Positions 8,541 to 18,401 are shown, counted from the stretch's first letter. The stretch: DNA of 64,000 nucleotides from Muribaculum sp. (GCA_009775095.1 VSOZ01000018.1:10125-74124), one strand, 5' to 3'. A program made the numbers and translations. The notes: generated by a model not told the origin, from the sequence alone.

Positions 8541-11054
8541 ATGAGTAAGAAAACTTTGTTTGATTTGCGTACATCACGCAAATACACCTTAAGAATCGGC
8601 TTCGTCGCTATGGCTCTTGTCGCTATGACAGGCTGTTCGGATGACGGAGTAGACCAAGAGAATCCCGACGGACCCAACGTGCCGGCCATCGAGGCATCCA
8701 ACGGTGTAAATGGCAATATCGTGACCGATCCGACCGCACTCGGCGCTTTAATCAACAACTATCTTGCCGACACACAGAACGGCAAAAGCGGACGTGCACC
8801 CGAGACTCGCGGCTTTGAGATGCCGGAGCCCAAGCCCGTTCCCGCTGACGCCAAGGAGTTTGATCAAAACATGAACGGCGGCAGCTACAAGTTGGACAAA
8901 GCCGGCGAATATTGGCTTAACATGAATAATCAGTCGGAATTGTACATAACCGGCAAGGGCATAAAAATAGCTGTCTCGACATCCAACGGCAAGCCGAACA
9001 AGATTTACATTCAGGAAGGCAGCGAGGTCACCATCAATAACGATTATGGGATAAAGGGCGTTGAGATATTTGCTTACGCTCCCGTGACTTACACAAAGCC
9101 TGACGAACTTAAACTTATCGAGGATGCCGCACTGAATCTTAACTACGGTATCGACAACTCGAAGCTTGTCGTAACACTTGACAACAACACCGCCCTTAAT
9201 GTAGACGGTGATGTCAAGGCAAAGTCAATCACTCTTATGAACGGTGACTTTGCGGCCAATTCGCTTACCGTAGTTGACGCCGAGATAGTAAACAACTTCA
9301 CTATCAATGTAGCTCAATACATTAAAGTGACCGGCACAAAACTAAGCATCAACTCAAGCGGTTCGATAGCAGCCAAGTGCCTTGAAGTGCCCATCGGACT
9401 TCTTGATGTCCAGAACTGTGGCGAGATGTTCATTGACAACTATATCTTTGCTAAAGACATGAATGTTCTGGCCGGAGGAGCTGCAATAAACATGCAGGCT
9501 CAGTCGCTCGTAGACATCACCGGTACTCTTTACATGCCCAATAAGAAAACCGGCTTCATATTTGCAGGTAAAGAATCAAGCAAAGTAAAAGCCAGCACTT
9601 TCAAGGCTCAGGCTCAACCCAATAACAACCTTAATCCTCCGGTAACCACAATTGACGACCTCCCCGGATTGTTTAACGGAAACGTAGGTCTTAAATTCAC
9701 CAACGTGGTTGACAACGGTGGTAACGAGGTGCCTTTCGGCAAGGATGTTACTTTCACACAAGGTGGCACGACCATTCTTGAGGGCGAGGAGGACATATAC
9801 ATCCCTGCTGACAAAGACGGATGCCGTCCCTCCGACGGAAAGCCCGACAAAAAGGATGAAGATCCGGAACCAGTTGAGGTTATCGGTGCAACAGACACCC
9901 ACACCCACCCCATCTCGGCAACATGTGTTGACCTCGTCGGCAATCAGGCATTCGTTTCATGGCACAAGCGCGGTATAGGACAAGGCAGCGGCACCAACCA
10001 TGAGCACGACGGCATACCCTATTGGGGATGCATCGAAGTTATCGAAATGACCCCTGCCGACACCCTCGCCATTACATCATATATGGAGCTGAAGCCTGAA
10101 ATGGCCGGTGGCGCGTATGACTTCAACCATGTCATATATGACGCCAAGACCAACTCGTTGCTCACTATGGGTGACAATGATGATAAAGGCGCTATCATCG
10201 GCAAAATTCAGCTCGACGCTACCCGCAACTTCGGCAAGTTCACCGACGAATGGGCCGGCGACATGCTCGTGCGCGCACTTCTGCAGCCTAAAGGTGACAA
10301 CGCAAAGGCACAAGGCATATCGGGCAACAGCGTGGTTATACGCGAAAATGCCGGTAAACGCACTCTCTATATGACTACCGCAGGCGGCTACCAGACTATG
10401 GAATACAATACCGACTCTATCCTGATAATCCCCACCGACACCAAGAATTACAAAGTACCCCATGTTGGTGATTACTCGCTGACAAATGGTTCGGCCAAGC
10501 ATATAGCCATCAACGACCGCTACGCTGTAACGATCGAGTATACCCAACGTCCGGGCGACCAGAATGTGGAGTACGACGAAGATGACTTCACCACAACGCT
10601 ACCAGCGAAAATAACAGTATGGCCTATCGATAAATTCCCGACAGAAGAGGAAACATATTGGGATGTACCCGCATTCTCTCCCGTATACGGAAAGAACGTG
10701 ATTGCCATCGACGGCGACCGCATCTACTCTTGTCAGGGTCACAACGGTGTTGCCGTATATAACCTTGCCGGCAGCCCAATAGGCCGTTGGAACATACCCC
10801 AGTCCAAGAAGGGCGCAGCCGCCAACGGTCTGTGCATTAAGGGTGGCAACCTCTACGTGGCAGCAGGTGCGGCAGGTGTATATGTGCTTGACAAAAACAC
10901 CCTCGAAGTAAAGAAAAATGCCGAAGGTCTTGACTTGAAGTACACTAAGCAGGGCAATGCATCGGCCAACTACGTCAAGGTAGCCGACGACGGCACTGTA
11001 TACGTGGCATACGGTCGTGCAGGTGTTAAGGCTCTCCGCTTTATCGGCATGTAA
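8541..11054 (+). CDS. Large lipoprotein with repetitive middle region and C-terminal beta-propeller
   Basis: 837 residues. The N-terminus is a lipoprotein signal with lipobox ALVAMTGC (Cys32) followed by an acidic stretch, which favours surface exposure. Residues about 190-350 are short alternating strands (ITLMNGDFAANSLTVVDAEI and similar), looking like a beta-helix or bactofilin-like solenoid. After a Pro/Asp-rich linker (about 430-450), the C-terminal 370 residues carry repeated propeller-blade phrases such as GDRIYSCQGHNGVAVYNLAG, GGNLYVAAGAAGVYVLD and DGTVYVAYGRAGVKALR. I do not recognise a named family. It lies between the exopolysaccharide cluster and the kinase-ribitol genes with its own promoter and terminator. 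Polymer binding at the surface is possible but unproven. Confidence 0.8.
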   Translation: MSKKTLFDLRTSRKYTLRIGFVAMALVAMTGCSDDGVDQENPDGPNVPAIEASNGVNGNIVTDPTALGALINNYLADTQNGKSGRAPETRGFEMPEPKPVPADAKEFDQNMNGGSYKLDKAGEYWLNMNNQSELYITGKGIKIAVSTSNGKPNKIYIQEGSEVTINNDYGIKGVEIFAYAPVTYTKPDELKLIEDAALNLNYGIDNSKLVVTLDNNTALNVDGDVKAKSITLMNGDFAANSLTVVDAEIVNNFTINVAQYIKVTGTKLSINSSGSIAAKCLEVPIGLLDVQNCGEMFIDNYIFAKDMNVLAGGAAINMQAQSLVDITGTLYMPNKKTGFIFAGKESSKVKASTFKAQAQPNNNLNPPVTTIDDLPGLFNGNVGLKFTNVVDNGGNEVPFGKDVTFTQGGTTILEGEEDIYIPADKDGCRPSDGKPDKKDEDPEPVEVIGATDTHTHPISATCVDLVGNQAFVSWHKRGIGQGSGTNHEHDGIPYWGCIEVIEMTPADTLAITSYMELKPEMAGGAYDFNHVIYDAKTNSLLTMGDNDDKGAIIGKIQLDATRNFGKFTDEWAGDMLVRALLQPKGDNAKAQGISGNSVVIRENAGKRTLYMTTAGGYQTMEYNTDSILIIPTDTKNYKVPHVGDYSLTNGSAKHIAINDRYAVTIEYTQRPGDQNVEYDEDDFTTTLPAKITVWPIDKFPTEEETYWDVPAFSPVYGKNVIAIDGDRIYSCQGHNGVAVYNLAGSPIGRWNIPQSKKGAAANGLCIKGGNLYVAAGAAGVYVLDKNTLEVKKNAEGLDLKYTKQGNASANYVKVADDGTVYVAYGRAGVKALRFIGM

Positions 11055-11077
11055 TCGAGACCTCGATTAAACACTAT

Positions 11078-11119
11078 AACCGGTCGGAAGTCGCTACGAT
11101 TTTCGACCGGTTGCATTTT
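11078..11119 (+). terminator. Intrinsic terminator of the propeller lipoprotein
   Basis: AACCGGTCG (11078-11086) pairs perfectly with CGACCGGTT (11104-11112), followed by a short T-rich tail. It lies 24 bases past the stop codon. Confidence 0.8.
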
Positions 11120-11152
11120 AACACTTCTTTTTCGCGTTTTGAGCCGATAATA

Positions 11153-11184
11153 TTGTATTATTAAATATAATTTCATTATTTTTG
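11153..11184 (+). promoter_or_regulatory. Promoter of the hybrid kinase / CDP-ribitol / LicD operon
   Basis: TTG at 11153-11155 and a perfect -7 box TATTTTTG at 11177-11184, spaced 21 bases. Transcription would start near 11190, which rules out the TTG at 11193 as start codon and supports the ATG at 11235. Confidence 0.65.
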
Positions 11185-11234
11185 ACGAGAAATTGCCTAT
11201 TTATGGATTATTTGCATTGATAACCTTCTTTTTC

Positions 11235-14200
11235 ATGAACAAATATAGTAGCATTTTGCGTGCAACCGCATTGATTTTAGCATTAATACTTATCGGTACA
11301 ACATCTGCCGCGTCGGCCGCCAATGCCGATATCGGCCAGAAAAACATACTCGTGCTGAACTCATATAACGACGGTGCCGCATGGAATAACGAGCTGACTT
11401 CGCTGATACTCAACACCGGTGCCCACTCATCGGACTTTACTGTCAGTGTAGTGAATCTGAACTTCACATACATCACCAACGACACAATCTATGAGCGGAC
11501 ACTAAACGGAGTGCTTAACCGCTTTGCAAAAGCCCCTGACGGCATGGTAATACTTGGCGAACCGGGCTTTACTTTCATGGAAAAACTTACTGCAAAATGG
11601 GGCAATGTTCCTACGATATTCATCGGAAACACCGACCGTATAGCTCCGGAAAAATATTATTACACCGGAGCAACGATTGAAGACGACGGCACACAAGATG
11701 ATTTGGTGCCATTGTCGGAGCTGCGCGACCTCTACGACTTCACATTCATCGAGTCGCCGATCATGTACAAAGAGACCATTGACCTTATGGTACGCATGAA
11801 CCCGGGGCTTGGCAAAATCGTATTTGCAGCCGACGAGCTCTCTATCAACCGCTACCTCAACACCAGCATACGCTCCTACATAGCCGCTACATATCCGGAA
11901 ATCGATTATGACTGGCTTGTAGGCAACGCGGAGAACAACGGCAAGCTGCTAAACTATCTTACAGGAGGTGAAAATGGCACTGCCCTGCTCTTCTCGTCTT
12001 GGTTTTACACTAAAGAAAATGTCAACGGCTATCCGTCGCTCGTAACCGGCGACTATATAATGGTAAAACAAGCCAAACAGCCTATATATGCATTGCGTGA
12101 AGCATATCTTGACAAGGGTATATTGGGTGGATATTACCCCGATAAAGAAAAACTTCATAACATTACGGTGCGTTACCTTAAAGAGATGGTAGCCGGAATG
12201 TCGATGTCGCAACTGCCGTTTTTCTATCCCGAATATCCCGAAGACTTCCATTATGTGGTAAACTATCCGCAGATGAAACTGTGCGGATACTCCGAAAGCA
12301 ACTGCCCTGACGACACAGTTTATATCGACCGACCGGAGTCGGCATGGAAAGAACTGTTCTGGTATCTGCTTGTCGGCGCTCTCGTCATCGCGCTTGTAGT
12401 TATACTTCTTCTTACCAAGAATATAAAGACTTCGACAAAGCTAAACGCATATCGTGACCATGACGTACTCGTGCGCAATATGCCCATAGCTTACGGACAT
12501 GCCATCGTACATACCGGAGCCAACAAAAAGCTAATGGCCATCGAGTTAAAGTCCGACAACCAATCGTTTGAGCAGATAGCTGCCGACCCAAACACATTCC
12601 TCAACATGGACTACGTCAAGCAGCTTGTGGAGACCGGTATGGAGAATGGCCACTCCGTGACATTCACCCACTACTTCAAAGATAACGACACATACTATAA
12701 CTTCCTGATAACTCAAGGCGTACAACCCGGCACCATAGAGATATTCGGCATAGACAGCACAAAACAGAATAAGGCTGAGAACGAACTGCGTGAATCGCGC
12801 AAACAACTCCAGATGACACTCAGCGTGGCACGTATCATACCATGGCAGTGGGATCTTGAGACACAACGCATTTTCTGCGACTCGGGTGGAGTATTCAGTC
12901 ACATGAACTTCCAAAGTTCTTTCGACGAGAAACGCGGACAGAACATCGTGGACTCCAACGAGATATTCCAGCGCATACACAAGGAGGACCTGCCTCGTAT
13001 AAGGAAAGCCTACCAAAATCTGGTCAACCGATCGGTAAACTACATAAAAGAAGAGTTCAGGGTCGTCACTCTCGTAAACGGTGAAGAGCAGATTGACTGG
13101 CTTGAAGTAAACGCCACTGTTGACAATGTCGACACCAATGATCGCCCGACTGCGCTTACCGGCTCGCTGTTGCTGATTACCGAACGTAAAAAACAAGAAC
13201 AGACTCTCATTCAGGCCAAGGAACATGCACGTGAGTCTGACAGGCTCAAATCGGCGTTCCTCGCCAACATGAGCCATGAGATACGTACACCGCTTAACGC
13301 CATAGTAGGCTTCTCCAACCTGCTTGCTACCACAAATGAACCGGAGAAAAAAGAAAAATTCATCAGCATCATCGAGAACAACAACCAACTGCTGTTGCAA
13401 CTCATAAGCGATATTCTCGACCTCGCCAAAGTAGAGGCCAACACGCTGGAGTTCATATACCAGCCCACCGACCTCAACGAGCTGATACGCAATATGGAAA
13501 ACACGGTAAGGCTGCGTCTGAAGCCCGGAGTGGTGCTAAACTTCACTCTCGGTGCCGCCGAGTGCGTGATAGAAGCCGAGCGCAACCGTCTGTCGCAGGT
13601 GCTGATCAATATGCTTACAAATGCATGCAAGTTTACCGAAAAGGGAAGCATAACCTTCGGCTACGAGCTGCGCGGCAAGGACATATATTTCTTTGTACGC
13701 GACACCGGCATAGGCATCGACCGAGAAAAGCAGTCGAGCGTATTTCAGCGCTTCACCAAGCTCAATGATTTTGTACAAGGCACAGGACTCGGTCTGTCTA
13801 TATGCCAGAGCATTATAGAGAAAATGGGCGGCACAATAGGCGTCGAGTCGCCCGGACTGGGACTCGGATCGACATTCTGGTTCACCATACCGTTTAAAGA
13901 AGTCAAGAGTTCCGATATAAAAGCCACACCCGCCATATCGCAGCCCAAAGAGACAATCAAGAAAGACAAACTCACACTACTTGTGGCCGAGGACAATGAG
14001 AGCAACTACCTGCTCTTTGACACCATACTATCCAATGACTACAATCTTATCCATGCATGGGACGGTGTGGAAGCGGTGGAACTCTTCAAGCTCCACCAGC
14101 CAAACATAATAATAATGGACATCAACATGCCCAACATGGACGGCTACGAGGCCACACGCGAGATACGAAAAATATCAAAGACCGTGCCTATCATTGCTGT

Positions 14201-14339
14201 AACAGCCTACGCTTTCGCGTCAGACAAAGACCGCATAATGGAGAACGGTTTCAACGGATATGTATCAAAACCGGTCAACGCCAACAAGCTGAAATCGGAA
14301 CTTAAATCGACGGTCGACTCGTCGTTTATAATCCTATAA
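11235..14339 (+). CDS. Hybrid sensor histidine kinase with periplasmic binding-protein-like sensor
   Basis: 1034 residues from the ATG at 11235, chosen because it begins a signal peptide (ALILALILIGTTSAASA) and follows the mapped promoter. Residues about 35-360 resemble the ABC-substrate-binding-like sensor fold (KNILVLNSYNDGAAW near the start). A transmembrane helix follows (about 375-397), then two PAS-like segments, HisKA with MSHEIRTPLNAIVGF (His681), HATPase with NMLTNACKF, DTGIGID and GTGLGLSIC, and a C-terminal receiver with IIIMDINMPNMDGYE (phospho-acceptor Asp962). There is no output domain, so a partner regulator elsewhere or phosphorelay is expected. Only 13 bases separate it from the CDP-ribitol synthase gene. 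A paralogue with the same sensor type lies at 52656-54557. Confidence 0.92.
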   Translation: MNKYSSILRATALILALILIGTTSAASAANADIGQKNILVLNSYNDGAAWNNELTSLILNTGAHSSDFTVSVVNLNFTYITNDTIYERTLNGVLNRFAKAPDGMVILGEPGFTFMEKLTAKWGNVPTIFIGNTDRIAPEKYYYTGATIEDDGTQDDLVPLSELRDLYDFTFIESPIMYKETIDLMVRMNPGLGKIVFAADELSINRYLNTSIRSYIAATYPEIDYDWLVGNAENNGKLLNYLTGGENGTALLFSSWFYTKENVNGYPSLVTGDYIMVKQAKQPIYALREAYLDKGILGGYYPDKEKLHNITVRYLKEMVAGMSMSQLPFFYPEYPEDFHYVVNYPQMKLCGYSESNCPDDTVYIDRPESAWKELFWYLLVGALVIALVVILLLTKNIKTSTKLNAYRDHDVLVRNMPIAYGHAIVHTGANKKLMAIELKSDNQSFEQIAADPNTFLNMDYVKQLVETGMENGHSVTFTHYFKDNDTYYNFLITQGVQPGTIEIFGIDSTKQNKAENELRESRKQLQMTLSVARIIPWQWDLETQRIFCDSGGVFSHMNFQSSFDEKRGQNIVDSNEIFQRIHKEDLPRIRKAYQNLVNRSVNYIKEEFRVVTLVNGEEQIDWLEVNATVDNVDTNDRPTALTGSLLLITERKKQEQTLIQAKEHARESDRLKSAFLANMSHEIRTPLNAIVGFSNLLATTNEPEKKEKFISIIENNNQLLLQLISDILDLAKVEANTLEFIYQPTDLNELIRNMENTVRLRLKPGVVLNFTLGAAECVIEAERNRLSQVLINMLTNACKFTEKGSITFGYELRGKDIYFFVRDTGIGIDREKQSSVFQRFTKLNDFVQGTGLGLSICQSIIEKMGGTIGVESPGLGLGSTFWFTIPFKEVKSSDIKATPAISQPKETIKKDKLTLLVAEDNESNYLLFDTILSNDYNLIHAWDGVEAVELFKLHQPNIIIMDINMPNMDGYEATREIRKISKTVPIIAVTAYAFASDKDRIMENGFNGYVSKPVNANKLKSELKSTVDSSFIIL

Positions 14340-14352
14340 TCATAATAATTTA

Positions 14353-15723
14353 ATGAGAAATATAGCTGTCATACTTGCCGGAGGTTCGGGACAACGCATG
14401 GGCGACCACACACCCAAGCAGTTCATGAAGATTGCCGGAAAAAAAGTGATCGAGCATACGATCAATATGTTTCAGCTCAATGCCCGTATCGACGAGATAT
14501 GCGTGGTCGTAAACAGCGACTATGAACGCGACATAGAAGATATCTGTCTGCACAACCGCTTCGGGAAAATAAAAAAGATACTCGCCGGAGGCAAGGAGCG
14601 CTACGAGTCGAGCCTCGCCGCCATCAACGCGTATGCCCCCGAAGGCGAGTGTAACATCATATTTCACGATTCTGTAAGACCGCTCGTGAACGAACGCATA
14701 ATCAACGACGTCATCGACGCACTTGACAGTTACGACGCCATTGATGTGGCGGTACCCACGACCGACACTATAATACAGGTCAACGATGACGACGAGATAG
14801 TGAAGATACCTTCGCGCCAGTTTCTCCGCAACGGACAGACTCCGCAGGCCTTCAAGCTATCAGTCATAAAGGAAGCCTATGACAGAGCGCTGCTCGACCC
14901 GAAGTTCAAAACCACCGACGACTGCGGCGTAGTGTTGAAATACATGCCCGACGTGCCCATTTTTGTGGTCAAAGGCGAGCAGTTCAACATGAAGCTTACT
15001 TATAAAGAGGATATATTTTTGATAGATAAGCTTTTTCAGCTCAAAAGTCTGTCTGGAATGTCAACATCCATAACGACTGACGACAAAATCGCTTTGAAAG
15101 GTAAAACCGTCATCATATTCGGCGGCACCGAAGGCATCGGATACGAAATAGCCCGACTGTGTCGCGACATGGACATGCACGTACATGCCGTGAGCCGCCG
15201 CTCCGGAGTCGACGTCACCAAGCCGGAGTCGGTAAGAGCCGCTCTTGCCGAGGCGGCGTCATCGACAGGCAGCGTGGACTACGTGGTCAACACTGCCGGA
15301 CTTCTGGACCGCCAGCCACTGAGCGTGATGGACTACGATACTGTGCGCAACAGCGTCGACGTCAACTATCTCGGCTGCGTCAACGTGGCCAAGGAATCAT
15401 ATCCTTATTTGGAGGCATCTAAAGGTAGCGCAATCTTCTTCACATCGAGCTCCTACACTCGCGGCCGCGCCATGTACTGCCTCTACTCGTCGCTCAAAGC
15501 CGCCATTGTCAACTTCGTGCAGGCACTTAGCGAAGAGTGGTTTGACAGCGGCATCAGAGTCAATTGCATCAATCCCGAACGCACCAAGACCCCGATGCGC
15601 ATAAAAAACTTCGGCAACGAACCCGAAGGCACACTACTCGACCCGCGCATGGTGGCTGTAGCATCTGTAAAAACCCTTCTGTCACCCATGACAGGCGAGG
15701 TAATAGATGTAAAACGCCGTTAG
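14353..15723 (+). CDS. Bifunctional cytidylyltransferase / SDR reductase, CDP-ribitol synthase-like
   Basis: 456 residues with two fused enzymes. Residues 1-235 are an IspD/TarI-type cytidylyltransferase (VILAGGSGQRMG, FHDSVRPLV, NGQTPQAF). Residues about 247-456 are a short-chain dehydrogenase with GGTEGIGYEIA and the catalytic YSSLK (Tyr378, Lys382). This order and fusion match Haemophilus Bcs1, which reduces ribulose 5-phosphate to ribitol 5-phosphate and activates it as CDP-ribitol. A methylerythritol-pathway IspD would not carry the SDR half. The adjacent licD gene is the expected user of CDP-ribitol. The product is inferred. A related CDP-polyol cannot be excluded. Confidence 0.82.
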   Translation: MRNIAVILAGGSGQRMGDHTPKQFMKIAGKKVIEHTINMFQLNARIDEICVVVNSDYERDIEDICLHNRFGKIKKILAGGKERYESSLAAINAYAPEGECNIIFHDSVRPLVNERIINDVIDALDSYDAIDVAVPTTDTIIQVNDDDEIVKIPSRQFLRNGQTPQAFKLSVIKEAYDRALLDPKFKTTDDCGVVLKYMPDVPIFVVKGEQFNMKLTYKEDIFLIDKLFQLKSLSGMSTSITTDDKIALKGKTVIIFGGTEGIGYEIARLCRDMDMHVHAVSRRSGVDVTKPESVRAALAEAASSTGSVDYVVNTAGLLDRQPLSVMDYDTVRNSVDVNYLGCVNVAKESYPYLEASKGSAIFFTSSSYTRGRAMYCLYSSLKAAIVNFVQALSEEWFDSGIRVNCINPERTKTPMRIKNFGNEPEGTLLDPRMVAVASVKTLLSPMTGEVIDVKRR

Positions 15724-15727
15724 CCCT

Positions 15728-16549
15728 ATGATTGACGAGGCGATACAGAAGCAATTGCGCGAGCGCTTCAACCCCGACGGCAGTCCGCTGAGAGAGTTTC
15801 AGATGCGTCTTCTCGACATACTCGTGTTTATCGACGACGTATGCCGCCGCCACGGCATAAACTATTGGCTAAGCTCGGGCACATGTCTCGGAGCCATACG
15901 CCACGGAGGGTTCATTCCGTGGGACGACGACATCGACGTGGAGATGCTCGACTCTGACTACAAGCGCTTCTTAAAAGTCATGCAGACAGAGTCAAACGAC
16001 CGCTACGTCCTCCAGACACCGGAAAACGACCCCGGCTACCGGCTGACCCACGCCAAAGTACGCGACCTCGCTTCATTTGTCGAGGAGGGGTGCGGCGGCG
16101 ACCTCAATTACCGCTATCGCGGATGCTTTGTCGATATATTTCACGTAGCTCCCTCCGGCTCGTTGCTGCTTTACCGTGCCGGTTCACTTATACAGCGCAA
16201 GTACGTGGAAGCGCATTTCAACATGCTTCAAGGCAAGGGTAGCCGCACCGCGTACCTCTTTTACAAAGCGATCCGCGGCGCCACACTGCCGGTTCTGAAA
16301 AAAGTGTCGGCCATCGGAGCCGGCAACATACTGCGCCACTCCATGGGCTACTTCTGCAAAAAAGTAAGACACCGCGAGGACCTTCTGCCGGTGACCGAAG
16401 CCGAGTTTGAAGGACGGAAATTTCCCGTACCCCACAATACCGACTCCTATCTGCGGCTCATCTACGGCGACTACATGGCTCTGCCGCCGACTGACCGCAT
16501 ACGCGTGCATCTCGACCGATACAAGCTCCTCGACAAGATAAAAAAATGA
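15728..16549 (+). CDS. LicD/fukutin-family phospho-polyol transferase
   Basis: 273 residues, cytoplasmic, no signal peptide. The LicD nucleotidyltransferase core is plain: YWLSSGTCLGAIRHGGFIPW followed by DDDIDVEM, the metal-binding aspartates, near residues 43-70. The fold transfers phosphocholine or phospho-ribitol from the CDP form to a glycan. It begins four bases after the CDP-ribitol synthase stop, so ribitol phosphate is the likely group. Together they suggest a teichoic-acid-like modification of a surface glycan in a Gram-negative cell. The acceptor cannot be read from this window. Confidence 0.85.
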   Translation: MIDEAIQKQLRERFNPDGSPLREFQMRLLDILVFIDDVCRRHGINYWLSSGTCLGAIRHGGFIPWDDDIDVEMLDSDYKRFLKVMQTESNDRYVLQTPENDPGYRLTHAKVRDLASFVEEGCGGDLNYRYRGCFVDIFHVAPSGSLLLYRAGSLIQRKYVEAHFNMLQGKGSRTAYLFYKAIRGATLPVLKKVSAIGAGNILRHSMGYFCKKVRHREDLLPVTEAEFEGRKFPVPHNTDSYLRLIYGDYMALPPTDRIRVHLDRYKLLDKIKK

Positions 16550-16615
16550 AAAAACGCGGCCTGACCGCCGCTATGTGGAAATATTTAAGTAACTTGCACC
16601 ATATTTTCACATACA

Positions 16616-17569
16616 ATGAGAAATTTTACCAACGTACATGATATAGGCAATCTTGACGCAGCCGTCAAAGAAGCCTTTGAAGTAAAAGCCAACAAATTCG
16701 GCTACAAGCATTTGGGCGAGAACAGGACCTTGTTGATGATATTCTTCAACTCGTCGTTGCGCACCCGCCTCAGTACTCAGAAAGCGGCCATGAACCTCGG
16801 CATGAATGTCATAGTACTTGACGTAAACCAAGGCGCATGGAAACTCGAGACCGAACGCGGCGTCATCATGGACGGCGACAAGCCCGAGCATCTGCTTGAG
16901 GCCATACCGGTCATGGGCTGCTACTGCGACGTCATAGGCGTACGCTCCTTCGCCCGCTTCGAGTCAAAGACCGATGACTACGAGGAAAAAATCATCAATC
17001 AGTTCATCCGCTACTCCGGGCGTCCGGTATTCTCGATGGAGGCGGCCACCCGTCACCCGTTGCAGTCCTTCGCCGACCTCATAACCATCGAGGAGTACAA
17101 GCAGACACCGCGTCCTAAAGTGGTCATGACATGGGCTCCCCACCCCAAATCGCTCCCGCAGGCTGTGCCCAACTCATTTGCCGAGTGGATGAACGCCACC
17201 GACTACGACTTTGTCATAACACATCCGCGCGGCTACGAACTCGCGCCCGAATTTACAGGACGTGCACGCATAGAATATGATCAAGACAAGGCCCTTGAGG
17301 GAGCCGACTTCGTGTATGCCAAAAACTGGAGCGCATATGCCGATCCCAATTACGGCAAGGTACTGAGCACCGACCGCTCATGGACCGTCACCGCCGAGAA
17401 GATGGCACTGACAAACAATGCATACTTCATGCACTGCCTGCCGGTAAGACGCAACATGATCGTGAGCGACGACGTCATTGAAGGCCCGCGCTCATTGGTA
17501 ATACCGGAAGCGGCCAACCGTGAGATTTCGGCCGAGGTGGTTCTAAAACGTATACTCGAAAGTCTGTAA
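16616..17569 (+). CDS. argF': N-succinylornithine carbamoyltransferase
   Basis: Transfers a carbamoyl group to N-succinyl-L-ornithine in the Bacteroidetes variant of arginine synthesis, in the cytoplasm. 317 residues. The carbamoyl-phosphate motif is FNSSLRTR (residues 44-51), and the ornithine-side loop HCLPVRRN is near 270. Pro90 in GDKPEHLLEAIP sits exactly where Bacteroides fragilis succinylornithine transcarbamylase has Pro90. In acetylornithine enzymes this position is Glu, and it is known to set succinyl versus acetyl specificity. Carbamoyl phosphate would come from CarAB, encoded at 48186-52505. Twelve bases separate it from the FNT gene. Confidence 0.93.
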   Translation: MRNFTNVHDIGNLDAAVKEAFEVKANKFGYKHLGENRTLLMIFFNSSLRTRLSTQKAAMNLGMNVIVLDVNQGAWKLETERGVIMDGDKPEHLLEAIPVMGCYCDVIGVRSFARFESKTDDYEEKIINQFIRYSGRPVFSMEAATRHPLQSFADLITIEEYKQTPRPKVVMTWAPHPKSLPQAVPNSFAEWMNATDYDFVITHPRGYELAPEFTGRARIEYDQDKALEGADFVYAKNWSAYADPNYGKVLSTDRSWTVTAEKMALTNNAYFMHCLPVRRNMIVSDDVIEGPRSLVIPEAANREISAEVVLKRILESL

Positions 17570-17581
17570 CCCCACGTAGCG

Positions 17582-18379
17582 ATGGCAACAAAAACACCCG
17601 TTGAAGTAGCCGAAAGCGCTCTCACCGTAGGACAAAACAAACTCCGGTTAAGCCAAGGCAATTACGGTCGTTTCATAGTACTGACCGTTCTCGCCGGCAT
17701 ATACATAGCCTTCGGCGGCACATTGTCGCTCATTGTGGGCTATGGCTTTCCCGAAGCGACAGCCGCTAATCCGGCACTACAGAAAGTGATGAGCGGAGCC
17801 ATGTTCCCCATAGGACTTATACTCGTGGTGGTGCTCGGAGCCGAGCTGTTCACCGGCAACAACGCGCTCCTCATGCCGGCATGGATGCTGCGCCGATGCT
17901 CGATGAAAGATGTCCTCGTCAACTGGACGCTCGTCTATCTGGGCAACTTCGCGGGCGCCATGCTTTTCGTATACTTCATGGTGTATCTCACCGGCCTCAC
18001 CGCTCCCGAGCCTTATCACAGCGCCATAATAAAGATAGCCGAAGCGAAAGTGTCGATGCCGTGGCTTACAGTGTTTCTCAAAGGCATAGGCGCCAACTGG
18101 TGTGTATGTCTTGCCATATGGCTGGCACTGTCGGCCAAGAGCAGCGGAGCCAAGATGTTTGGCTGCTGGCTGCCGGTCATGGCTTTCGTGGCCCTCGGAT
18201 ACGAGCACTCGATAGCCAACATGTTTTTTATACCCTGCGGCATGCTCGAAGGAGCCGAAGTGGCACCGTTGCAGATGATAACCGCCAACCTTATTCCCGC
18301 CACATTGGGCAACATAATAGGTGGCGCACTTTTTGTAGGCTGTGTGCACACATATTTACATCTTAAAAAACAAAAATAA
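17582..18379 (+). CDS. Formate/nitrite (FNT) family channel
   Basis: 265 residues, about six membrane segments, no signal peptide. The family signatures are present: GAELFTGNN in the second helix region, GANWCVCLAIWLALSAK, and GYEHSIANMFF with the central pore histidine. FNT pentamers conduct formate, nitrite or hydrosulfide across the inner membrane. The sequence alone does not settle which. FocA-type formate export would suit a gut fermenter. The gene lies 12 bases after argF', and the DUF4494 gene starts 22 bases after its stop, so co-transcription is likely although no pathway link is obvious. Confidence 0.9.
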   Translation: MATKTPVEVAESALTVGQNKLRLSQGNYGRFIVLTVLAGIYIAFGGTLSLIVGYGFPEATAANPALQKVMSGAMFPIGLILVVVLGAELFTGNNALLMPAWMLRRCSMKDVLVNWTLVYLGNFAGAMLFVYFMVYLTGLTAPEPYHSAIIKIAEAKVSMPWLTVFLKGIGANWCVCLAIWLALSAKSSGAKMFGCWLPVMAFVALGYEHSIANMFFIPCGMLEGAEVAPLQMITANLIPATLGNIIGGALFVGCVHTYLHLKKQK

Positions 18380-18401
18380 CTAAAACAATCCAACTGAAAA
18401 T

